Source: Zizania palustris
Lineage: Eukaryota; Streptophyta; Magnoliopsida; Poales; Poaceae
NCBI GenBank assembly: GCA_019279435.1
Contig: JAAALK010000080.1
Location: 35,529,385-35,593,384, forward strand
Direction of reading: 5' to 3'
DNA length: 64,000 nucleotides
In this document: piece by piece, positions 1-9,877 of the stretch
Numbering within the stretch: the first letter of the stretch is position 1
Layout of the letters: each line of letters starts with the position of its first letter
Notes under the pieces: generated by a model
What the model saw: the letters and a program-made list of their open reading frames with translations, nothing else
Told to the model about the DNA's origin: nothing
The model's database searches: none
Translations under genes and position numbers: made by a program

Positions 1-29
1 GGCGTCGGCAGGTCCGGTGAACTATCTGC

Positions 30-830
30 TGCTAACAAAGACCAATTACAATGATTGGTCATTGCTGATGAAGATCAAGTTAGAGGCTCGGCTTCTTGGG
101 CGGCAATTGACCCAGGCAACGTCGACATACAGGTGGATCGCATGGCTCTCGATGCCATTTGCAGCGCGGTTCCACCTGAGATGATCTCAACACTTGCGAC
201 CAAGCGACGGCCAAGGAGGCATGGGAGAGCGTCAAGATCATGAGGATCGGCGAGAACAAGTTCGTAAAGCGAGCTCACAAAAGCTGCAAGGGAATACGAG
301 CAGCTGGCATTTCGTGATGGGGAGACAGTGGAGGATTTCTCCATGCGCCTAACAAGTCTGACGAATCAGCTCGCGACGTTAGGAGATCCAGAGGCGGATG
401 AGAAGATCGTCGCCAAGTATCTCCGTGTTGCAAGGCCGAGGTATCGTCAGCTCGTTGTTTCAATTGAGACACTGCTTGATATTTCATGTCAGTTGAGGAG
501 GTCACAGCGCGACTCAAGGCTGTTGAAGATGATGGGGTCGCTGGTGACAGTCGAGGTGGGGGCGACAAGCTCTACCTCACTGAAGAAGAGTGGATGGAAC
601 GTTCAAGCAGAAGGAGTCTGAAGGATGTCGCCATGGCATAGGAGGTTCTGGTAGCAGCAACTCCGGCGGCGTGGCAAGAAAGGCGCCTGGAAGAAGACTG
701 CTATAGGAACCGATTTCAGGTGCTGTTGGAAATGGGCACCAAATCGTGGTAAAGATAAATGTCGCAATTGTGGCAAAATTGTCACTGGGCCAGAGAATGC
801 CGCAGCCGGCCCAAGCGCCAAGAGCAGGCC
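30..830 (+). pseudogene. Copia-1 gag remnant with broken zinc knuckle
   Basis: Gag would coat the element RNA in the cytoplasmic particle. The start reads as the usual Copia gag opening, with a tyrosine-asparagine-x-tryptophan stretch around bases 45-60. Coding similarity then jumps between frames. Near 755-800 the pieces of a CX2CX4HX4C nucleic-acid-binding knuckle are visible (KCRNCGK, then GHWARECR), but a frame change separates the two halves. No start codon or continuous frame survives, so this is a pseudogene. Confidence 0.6.
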
Positions 831-831
831 C

Positions 832-3800
832 ATGTGGGAAGAAGAGCAGCCCACTCTAGCACTTGTGCACACTGACGAAGTCTATTTCCAGGAAAACAGC
901 CATACAACGGCCGCGTTGGCGGAGATCCACACTGTATGCTGCTTCACTGCTGTCCTCTGGGAGCTGGGCCGGATGGCCACATGGTGGCTGCGGCGGTGGG
1001 AGGCCACACGACGGCTGCGGTGGTGGAAGTTCACGCGGCGGCTGCGGCGGTGGAGCCGCACACCCGGGGCGCTGCTTCGCTGGGGGGAACCCAGCCGAGC
1101 GGCCACGCGTAGTAGATGCAGAGCTTCTTCGCCTGGGCGTGCCTCGCCGGTGTTTCATGGAGGCATCAAGTTGAAGTCTGGAGCCGCTCATGTACTGCAG
1201 GAAGATGTGGGGAAGGGAGCCTCTAAGAAGTGGATCTTCGACACAGGAGCTTCCAATCACATGACCGGCCACAAAGATTTTTTTGCAAGCCTCGACACCG
1301 GCGTCCACGGCACAGTGCGCTTCGGTGACGGCTCGGCAGTGCAGATCGAGGGCTGTGGTACAATCCTTCTCACCGGCAAGAATGGGAACATCAAGCTCTT
1401 GAGAATGTCTACTATATTCCGAGCCTCACTGCCAACATCGTGAGCTGCGGACAGCTAGATGAGGGTGGCTTCCAGATTCATGTTGATGGAGGCGTCATGA
1501 TGATCCGTGATGAACGGAGGAAGCTGGTAGCCAAGATTCACCGGAGCGTCGGACGTCTATATGTGCTTGACATCACTATTGCACGTCCTGTATGCTTGGC
1601 GGCGTGTGCAGGAGAAGACGCGTGGAGGTGGCACGCCCGATTCGCCCACATCAATTTCGCAACTACGCAAGATGGGAAGAGAAGCACTGGTACGTGGTCT
1701 GCCGATTCTATCCCAGGTGGAACAAATTTGTGAGGCTTGTCTTGCTGGCAAACACCGAAGGACTCCGTTCCCGCAGCAAGCTCTTCGGCGAGCAACAGAA
1801 CCGCTTGAGCTAGTGCACGGTGATATCTGTGGCCCGATTACTCCTGTAACCCGAGTGGGAATCGCTATTTCCTTCTGTTAGTGGATGATTATAGCAGGTA
1901 CATGTGGGTTACCCTGCTGCATACGAAGGACGGGCACCAGCCGATTAAGAGGGTCCAGGCTGCAGCTGAACGCAAGAGTGGCAAGAAACTTCGCGCCCTA
2001 CGTACTGATCGTGGGGGGGAGTTCACACCGAAGCACTTCAATGACTACTTACAGAGTTGGGTGTGCAGCGTCAACTCACAGCACCCTACTCACCTCCTCA
2101 TAACAGTGTCGTCGAGCGGCGCAACCAAATGGTTGTTGGGGCGGCGAGGAGTATGCTCAAGGCAAAGGGTCTTCCCGGATGTTCTGGGGGGAGGCTGTTT
2201 TGACGGCCGTTTACATCCTCAATCGATCGTCGTCAAAGGGTGCACATGGAGAACGCCATATGAGCTGTGGACCGGCATACACCCTCAGTTCATCACCTGC
2301 GCACCTTGGGTGTGTGGCTCACGTGAAGGACACGCGACCACATCTGAAGAAACTTGAAGACAGGAGCAAACCGATGATATTTGTGGGTTATGAGCCTGGA
2401 TCCATGGCTTATCATGTTTATGATCCTGTGACTAGGCGCTTACACATCAGTCGTGATGTTGTGTTTGATGAGGAAGCCATGTGGCACTGGAACACTGATG
2501 AAATCAGCAGTGAATTTGTAGTTGAGTATGTTGGAACGGCTGAGCAAGAAGTGGTGATTTCACGCCATGAAGAGCATGTGGCGCCCCTGTTTCCAGCTGA
2601 AGCAGCGCCGTCACCACATTCAGCTTCACCGGCTGGAGGCCAAGTCTCCCCGGAACCTGCTGTCACGCTTGTTTCCCCCCTGCTGGGACAGAAGCTGGAC
2701 TGGATGCAGATTATGGTGATGGAGCACCAGTTCGGTTTCGGACACTACAGAATATCAATGATGTTGGTCCGGCCTCTGGTCTTGTGCAATATGGGGGTGC
2801 TGCTGACTTGCTGTTGGTGGACACTGACGAACCGGTGTCATTCCAGGAGGCTCAAGCTCACAGGTGTTGGCGCCAAGCCATGCTTGACGAGATGACAACA
2901 ATTGAAGCAAACAGAACATGGAAGTTGGTAGAAGCACCAACAGTGGTTCGTCCAATTGGCCTGAAATGGGTATTTAAAACAAAGAGGGATGCTGCTGGTA
3001 ATATAAGCAAGAACAAGGCGAGGCTTGTGGCGAAAGGATACATACAACAGCAAGGTATTGATTTTGATGAAGTGTTCGCGCCGGTGGCACGACTTGAGTC
3101 AGTTTGACTCTTGTCGGCTTTCGCGGCGGGACATGGTTGGACCATTCATCACATGGATGTGAAATCGTCCTTTCTCAACGGCGAGCTGCAAGAGGAAGTC
3201 TACGTCTCTCAACCACCGGGTTTCATTGTCGCTGGTGAAGAGACAAAGGTTCTGCGTCTATCAAAGGCGCTCTATGGACTTCGCCAAGCTCCGCGTGCAT
3301 GGTATGCCAAGTTGGATGCTGTTCTGTTGGGACTTGGATTTGATCGCAGTGAGTCTGAGCATGCTGTGTACATGAGAAGAGGAGGAGACAGGGGACAACA
3401 TATTCTCATAGTTGGAGTGTACGTCGACGACCTTGTGATCACAGGTGAGAACCTCGATGAGCTCAAGCAGTTCAAAGAGGAGATGATGAATACCTTTCAA
3501 ATGACAGACCTTGGCTTACTGCAGTATTACCTTGGCCTAGAGGTGAATCAAAGTGAAAGGGGCATAACAGTTAGACAGAGAGCATATGCACTGAAGATCT
3601 TACCTAATGCTGGTTTGGAGGGATGCAACATGAGTCATGTTCCCATGGAAAACAGATTAAAGCTGAGTAAGTCAAGTACTGCTTCTCTTGTTGATGCTAC
3701 AGAGTATAGAAGAATTGTTGGTGCCCTGAGATACTTTGTGAATACCAGGCCGGATCTTGCATATGCAGTGGCTATGTGAGTAGATTCATGGAGAAACCGA

Positions 3801-4327
3801 CAACTGAGCATCTTCTAGCTGTGAAGAAGATATTGAGATATGTTGCAGGGACGGTGGATTATGGGTGCTGCTATGGAAGAAAGAAAAGAAATAAAGATGT
3901 CCTGATTGGCTATAGTGATAGCGATCTTGCAGGGGATATTGACACGCGCAAGAGCACTACATGTGTTCTATTTTTCTTGAATGGCAACCTAATCACTTGG
4001 CAGTCCCAGAAGCAAAGAGTGGTTGCATTATCAAGCTGCGAGGCAGAATATATTGCGGCCGCTACAGCAGTGTGCCAAGGAATCTGGATCAACAGGCTCC
4101 TGGAAGAGTTCAAAGGGGAGAAAGAACCAGACTCATTCACACTAAAGATTGATAACAAGTCAGCTATCCAACTGAGTCACAATCCTGTGTTTCATGATCG
4201 TAGTAAACACATTGATACAAAATTTCACTTGGCTGATATACTAACGAAGTCTCTTGGGCGAGATCACTTTGTTGAGATGCGCACAAGACTGGGGGTCGTC
4301 CGAATCAGTGAAGATCATCAGGTTTAG
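832..4327 (+). pseudogene. Copia-1 pol: protease, integrase, RT, RNase H, disrupted
   Basis: The aspartic protease motif DTGAS follows WIF at about base 1,240. Integrase pieces follow: a GKHRRTPFP segment near 1,750, the DDYSRYMW core from 1,884 and a TDRGGEF segment near 2,010. The reverse transcriptase shows GLKWVFKTK (about 2,960), MDVKSSFLNG (3,153) and the catalytic YVDD (3,420). RNase H shows SSCEAEYIAAA near 4,035 and the terminal DILTKSLG. Frames change repeatedly between 1,443 and 2,900. There is a TGA at 3,105-3,107 inside RT and a frameshift with TGA at 3,777-3,779 just before RNase H. Coding similarity ends at the TAG at 4,325-4,327, right beside the polypurine tract. The original protein would have run protease to RNase H in one polyprotein. 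It is clearly inactive. Confidence 0.88.
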
Positions 4328-4336
4328 GGGGAGAAT

Positions 4337-4703
4337 TGTGAGAATAAACCTGACTTGATAGAAGTACTGCACTAGTTTCATATAACATATTTGATTAGAG
4401 TATTTCTGCATGTTTATTTCTGCATGTTTGCTTTAGTCACCTGCATGTGCGGCCTGAGAATCGTTCTGGACGTCGTTTCTGCTGTGCGCTTGCACGATCT
4501 CTGGCTTAGCTTAATCCCAGGAATAGTTTGTTTTGCCATGCATAATAAAGAGAAGAACCAACCAGAAACGCTGCCAGTTTTACGCAGCAAAAACTTTTCC
4601 TTGTGTACGAGCTCTCTGTTCATGTTCTAGTTCACTGAATTCAGTACACTGGTGTGAGTGTGTGTGCTGGTAAGTGCTCGCCAGAATCGATCTGTTTCTA
4701 ACA
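4337..4703 (+). repeat. Copia-1 3' LTR (about 367 bp)
   Basis: The LTR starts TGTGAGAATAAACC directly after the purine tract GGGGGAGAAT and probably ends CTAACA at 4,703, giving TG...CA ends. It holds an AATAAA poly(A)-type signal near 4,542. The right boundary is inferred, because the 5' LTR is not in the window for comparison. Confidence 0.7.
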
Positions 4704-5268
4704 GCATGTTCGGGCACATGATCTTGTGCTGGTAGGACACAGATGCGTACGCCTAGCAAGGCGCGGACACAGCGCCAGTAGGAAGCAGACGCGACGCCGG
4801 TAGGACACAACACTGGGCGTCGATGGGGCATCTCTTCTAGGTGAATGGGGTGCCAATTCAGCGGCGCCGGCAGCTAGGAGGTCAGCGCGTGCGGGCACAT
4901 GAAGTTCACTGGCAGTTTGAGTAGCCGTGTGCCCATGCTGCCTTGCGGGGCATCCATCTACAAGATGTTGGCTCATCGTTCGGGGTAGGGCAGTGGCCGA
5001 GCAGTAGCCACCTATAGGTGGTTATCTAGTGCATCGTGCAGGACGCGACCGGCGATGACAAGGTGCTGCTCATGGTAGTCGAATGGCGTAGCCGATACTA
5101 TTGTCACAATGCCTTTCAGGGCGGCTGGCTCGTGGCCATGTTGTACATCGTGTCGTCTAGCCTCGCTCATACGGTAGATTAGATCTAATCTATAAAATAC
5201 AATGCAAACCATACTATTGATTGCAATAGATCATTTTCTCCCCCATGTAGAGCTTCGTACCGATAACG
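4704..5268. other. GC-rich stretch, probably leader of a minus-strand Copia fragment
   Basis: No recognisable gene. Next to the minus-strand LTR at 5,269 the minus strand reads like a degenerate Copia primer binding site (CGGTACGAAGCTC). This suggests that the DNA down to about 4,704 is the leader or gag end of a minus-oriented element. A 66-codon minus-strand frame (5,012-5,212) has no recognisable domain. Small repeats of a CCGGTAGGACACA type occur at 4,725-4,810. Confidence 0.35.
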
Positions 5269-5491
5269 TGTTGATAAACTACTCTGCTACCTGCGTGGTT
5301 AATTCTGAGCTTCTTTAACAATGGGCAAGACACAATGTGTAGAGGAAAAGGATTCTTTATTGATCTTCTGATGAGTAACCATACAATGACGAGAGGGTTC
5401 CTCTATTTATAGTCCAAAAACCCTTAAAGATAAGCATGTCCAATTGTATATCCGATTTTTAAGGGATCATGATAGGATTGGTATCCTAACA
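5269..5491 (-). repeat. Compact Copia-type LTR, minus strand
   Basis: The 223-bp unit has TGTT...AACA ends. On the minus strand it carries a TATA box (CTATAAATAG, about 5,403-5,412) and an AATAAAGAA poly(A)-type signal (about 5,355), in the right order for an LTR. AACG occurs on both outer edges, a possible 4-bp target duplication. A PBS-like sequence adjoins the LTR end at 5,250-5,268, so it may be the 5' LTR of a truncated element rather than a true solo LTR. Confidence 0.6.
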
Positions 5492-5940
5492 AACGTAACC
5501 ATGCCTAGCCTCATGCATGCTTCTTGCATGCTTAATTGCAGACATGCATGGGTCGACATGGCTAGCCGTGAAGGTACATACATTACGTGCATGACCTCTT
5601 TAGATGGTAAATTAAGAATTTACTCTTCACGTATCAGTGACATGTGAGATTATTTCGGATTAATGATATTTAGATTAGAAAGATTTCTATCTAAATTAAT
5701 AGTATATGATAAAATTTTCTATAATATATATCACCCCTCTCTTGTCATGCTTGGGAGGTTGTGTAGAGACCTTTAGATGTTGTGTTGAAAATAAGTAGTA
5801 CCGGCCCTCATATTTTGTTAGCCTGCGGTGAAACTAAAAATACAACCACCATTAAGGCACAATATATATCAATAGTTGTTTGTTGATCAGTTAGTTACTG
5901 GCCCAAAAGAATAGATATATGAAAAGACAAAAAAACTCAC
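5492..5940. other. AT-rich DNA, nothing recognised
   Basis: No coding frame, RNA gene or clear repeat end was found here. It directly precedes the CAC target duplication of CACTA-A at 5,938-5,940. Confidence 0.5.
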
Positions 5941-6220
5941 CACTACCATAGAAACAATATTTAGTGACGCAACTTTAGTGACAGGTGAAAGACGCGCATC
6001 AATAATACACTTTTAGTGATGAACTATATATCACATGCGTCAGTAATGTTGTCTTATTAGTGTAGGACCCATCACTAAAGAATGGGCATCCCATTAGTGA
6101 TGGGTCATGGTATGACCCGTCACTAAAGATCTTTCCTATAGTGACAAGTTATATTTTCACATGTCACTAAAGAGTGTTGGTAAGAGTACATTGGGTAATC
6201 ATCCGTCACTAATTACTCCC
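5941..6220. repeat. CACTA-A left end and subterminal repeats
   Basis: The terminal CACTA motif is followed by scattered direct and inverted copies of a TAGTGACG/CGTCACTA motif, for example around 5,961, 6,090-6,125 and 6,205. In CACTA elements such subterminal copies bind the element's regulatory protein. That role is known from the superfamily and not shown here. Confidence 0.75.
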
Positions 6221-6310
6221 ACTAATAAATAGGTAGGGCACCGAAGTGAATCGTTACATTTTCATTTCGCGCAACCCTAACCCTATATACTCCAACCGCC
6301 GTGGTTGCCT
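6221..6310 (+). promoter_or_regulatory. TATA-like promoter region at CACTA-A left end
   Basis: AATAAATAGG near 6,224-6,233 is followed by GGGCACCGAAG and a C-rich leader. A diverged copy of the same layout occurs at 17,628-17,700. Before Copia-2 inserted, this region lay about 70 bp upstream of the sequence leading into the B3-like exons, so it may have driven them. This is inference from position. Confidence 0.4.
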
Positions 6311-6386
6311 TCGTCATGCTCCTCGCCGCTTCATCGCCTGTATCCTCCGTACCTCTTGGTTGCATCCTCATAAGTTTGTTCATGCT

Positions 6387-7487
6387 TGAGGAGCCATGCT
6401 GAATAGCGTGGGCCTCATAGCTCCAGATGTGATGAGTCATTGTCAACGATAGTCAAAGAGGACAGAAGAAGAAAGGAGATCTGCTGTTTCATGGGCCGCG
6501 TGTGACTCAGGTACACGGGCAGCGAGCGACTGTCGGGCAGAGGGGCCGCGAAGTCAGGCTGGCCCAATCCGGGTACATGGGCTAGGAGCAGCAGAGGATC
6601 CACTGGGCTATTGACCGGGATTGACTCAGGTACACGGGCGGCGAGCGATTGCCGGGCTGAGGGAGCTGTGGAATCGGGCTGGCCCAATCCGGGTAACCGG
6701 TGCGAAGACGGTGGATGCTTTGTCAGTTTCGGCGCAAAAACTGACGACCGCTGATCTCGGATCTGGCCATTCTGAGGCGAAGCCGTAGCTGCTACGAAAG
6801 CTCCGCATCAGGACAAGTTACCTTTATTTAGGTTTTTACTATTTTGCCTTTAGGCCCACAGTTTGTCAGTCGAGTCTGTAAAAAACCCTAAGGGCATTTC
6901 AGTCTTTTCCATTTTTATTCAGAGTCTGTAAAAAACCCTAGGGGTATTCTGCATTTTTCCATTTAATGGGCTGCCTATAAATAGGCCCCAATATCCTAGG
7001 GTTAGGGCACCCATTTTTTTTTCAGAAAATCACTTTACCAAATAGTGGGTCACTTTTTCATCTGCTTTCTCTGTTCTTCCGTGTATGCACCGCCGCCGGA
7101 AATTTACTCGCCGCCGCCGCCATTATTTTTCTCCCTCCACTGTTGCTTCTCATTTTATCCGTCGAGCAAACATTGTTTTCTTCCATTTTTCTCTCCACGC
7201 GTCTCATCCGTGCTGCAAGCCATCGTGGTCGCTTGGGCACCAAGTCCCGTGACTGGCGTGCGAACAGCACTCGAGTGCTGCTCCTCCGTGCTGCGTGCGG
7301 CAGCAAGCCGTAGCGGTAGGGCCTAGCCGGCGCAGCTAGCCGAGCCACGCACGTGGGCTACGACGCAGTGAGCAGCAGCATTCAGCGGCGTGAACAGCAA
7401 GGGCACGGGCACAGGTTCCAAGGTAAAATACAGCCGACCGCATGAACTAATCAAGGAGCACGAAAATCAAGGTACAAGTTCACTGCA
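6387..7487 (+). repeat. Copia-2 5' LTR, right part deleted
   Basis: Bases 6,387-7,487 match 14,422-15,530 closely, with about 23 substitutions and a few short indels counted by eye. Both copies hold a CCTATAAATAGG TATA box (6,974 here). At 7,487 the match stops after GCAAAAAT and gag sequence follows directly. The 3' LTR continues for a further ~475 bp, so the end of this LTR and the PBS were deleted. Confidence 0.88.
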
Positions 7488-9875
7488 AAAATCTGGGAGA
7501 ATCTGTTGAAGCATTGTTTGGTCGTTTTCAGTCGATCATAAACAAGCTTCGGGACAACAAGGCTGAGGGTGTTCAGTTAGTCTCAGATCACGAACAGGCG
7601 CTCAAGGTTCTCCATACCTTGGACCCAAAGATCTGGGAGATCAAGGTATCCTCTATCATTGAGAGCACTTCTTATGATACCTTGACCATTTCTGATTTGT
7701 TTAGCAAGCTGAAGGCCACCGAGGTTGATACCCAGTTGAGATCAAATCTCACTGGCTCTGGATCAAAGTCTCTAGCCCTTGCTACACCTTCTGTTGATCC
7801 CTCTTCTGTGAGTTGTGTTGGGTTCTCTTTGATGTCTATCACTGAGGACCAGCTTGAGTCGTTGGGAGATGATGTTTTGTGTCTTTTTAACATCCGGGTG
7901 CGTCATGTTTATGACAAAAGAATGTTCAAGAGACACGGCACAAAAACCGGGTGCTTTGAGTGTGGTGATCCAGGCACTTCATCGCCGACTGCCCCAAGCG
8001 CAATGGACACAAGAAGGGCACCGGTGGTGGCTTCCACGACTCCGGCAAGCACGACAGCTCCTCCTTCAACAAGGGCAAGCTAAAGACCAGATTCTTTAGA
8101 AAGGCCCTGAAGGACTACCGACGAGAGAACAAGAAGCGCGACAAGGCCTTCTTCGCTGAGATGGAGAAGATCTACTCCAAGCGGTCCACGTCTTCTTCTT
8201 CTTCATCGAGCTCAAGCTATGAGGAGATCATCATCAGGAATGGGAAGGACAAGGACGATCCAGCGGGCCTTTGCTTCATGGCCTTCAGGGACAGACCGAA
8301 GAGCCGCTCACATCAGCGCCGAAGATCCCGCAAGAGCTTCTGCTCAATGGCTCTTGGGGATAAGGAAGAAAAGAGCTCCTCCGATAACTCCGACGATGAC
8401 GACAACAAGGTATCATCCTATGAACGCGAAATTGTTGATTTACTTGAGAGCAATCGTCAGGAGTTGAAATATCGGGAAAAACTGCTTAGGGGGGCCAAGA
8501 AGAGGATAGATGAGTTAGAGAGTGAGCTTGTCGTAGCCAACGGTAGAATTGAGAGTCTATCTTCTTCCCCCTGCTTGGGTGATAGCAGTGAGTGCCCAAA
8601 GTGTGAAGTGCTTCTGTGTGACCTGTCAACTTTGAAGTCCAGGTACACAGAAAGGGTTGATGAGAGGGACGCTTTGGCCACTGAGCTTGAAAGCGCTCAG
8701 CTGGAGCTGAAAGATGCTCAAGCCACTGTCGTCGCACCCTGTGCTGATTGCCCATCTCATCTAGCTGTCTTAGCTGAGCTGAAAGCCAAGGGCGATGTGC
8801 ATTTGGGTGATTTGGAGAGAGTGAGAGTTGAGCTTGCGCAGACTAGGCTAGAGCTTGAGACACTGTCAGTTCCACCCACTGTCTGTGAGAACTATCTGTC
8901 TCTTAGACTTGAGTTGATTAAGCTAAAAGCCGAGAAGTCTGTCCAGGTAGATAGCGAGTGTGAGACCTGCTTGTCTCAGGTGGAGGTACTAGCTTCCTTG
9001 AGAGAGGAGCTAGCTGATTCTCAGAATGAGAACTTTTACCTCCGTTCTATCCTGAGTTGGATCAGTGCCAGAGAGCCATAGCTCGGCATGATGATCCAAC
9101 AGTTCAAGAGGCAAGATGGGTTTGGGGTAGGTTACACCTACACCAAGGCTGACTTTGAGAGTGCCATTAGCCGGGCAGTGGAGTGGAGTAAAATGACTCC
9201 TGAGCAGAGATATCCCAAGACCCATTCCACTAAGTCTTCCCAGGCTTGTCAGCCCAAGGATGGAGTGATCCATGAACCACCCAAAGCTCCACCCAAGAAA
9301 CTCATCTGGGTTCCAAATCCCAAACTCCTCCACACTTCTCTAGACTCTCTTCCTAGACCCTCTCAGCCCAAGAAGACAACACCAATACCACTAAGCCCAA
9401 GAACCCTAAGCATCAACCACATCTCAAGAAGCCCACCTACCATTGTGAGTATTGTCAGAGAGACGGGCATCTTGCGAAGTTTTGCTTCAGGAGGAAGCGG
9501 GTTGAGAGAGCAGAGAGAGCTCGTGGTGGTCAGGAGCAGTTCTACCAGCAGGGTGGTAGACTGCATGTTCCTCGATGCGGGGAGAGGCTGGAGGCTAGGC
9601 CGCGTCGTGTAGGTGGTGGTAGAGGAGACATCTTTCTTGCCCGTGCTCTAGTTGGTGGTGTCCGTTCTGGCAGAGCTCCAGGCCGTTTTGGCTACGGTCC
9701 TGGACCTCGTGGCCGAGGCTTTAGGCAGAACCAAGGACCGCACTTTGAGCCGTGTTTTGGTCCGAACTCTCATGATGATTTCTGCTTTCCGTCTTTTGAG
9801 CAGATGGCTCGACACTGGTTTAGCTCTTATGCTAAACCTAGTGCCGGACCATTCGCTCCCACTTACAGCCACTGA
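7488..9875 (+). pseudogene. Copia-2 gag, Sirevirus type, with coiled coil and zinc knuckles
   Basis: Gag forms the cytoplasmic particle and binds the RNA. The frame from 7,514 starts MFGRFQSIINKLRDNK, a Sirevirus gag core; residues before it are lost in the deletion at 7,487. A first zinc knuckle begins CFECGDPG near 7,960 but is broken by a frameshift. From 8,161 to 9,081 a second open frame (306 codons) holds a serine run, an acidic stretch and then long heptad-like leucine/glutamate helices, read as a coiled coil. A second, intact CX2CX4HX4C knuckle (CEYCQRDGHLAKFC) lies at 9,444-9,485 in another frame, followed by a glycine/arginine-rich tail. At least three frame changes and a TAG at 9,079-9,081 show it is broken. 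Confidence 0.85.
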
Positions 9876-9877
9876 TT

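Larger units (their letters stand above)
1..4703 (+). mobile_element. Ty1/Copia retrotransposon Copia-1, 5' end outside window
   Basis: The window opens inside the gag region of a Copia element. The order is gag remnant, zinc knuckle, aspartic protease, integrase, reverse transcriptase, RNase H, polypurine tract and 3' LTR. Protease, integrase, RT and RNase H come in the Copia order. The 5' LTR and primer binding site lie left of base 1, so age and target duplication cannot be read. Many frameshifts and stop codons show that it is dead. Lineage within Copia is not assigned. Confidence 0.9.

Noticed and set aside
7045..7348. Opposed open frames, with matching ones at 15,078-15,384
   Set aside because: Both sets lie inside the two Copia-2 LTRs and change by frameshift between them, so they are not conserved coding sequence.
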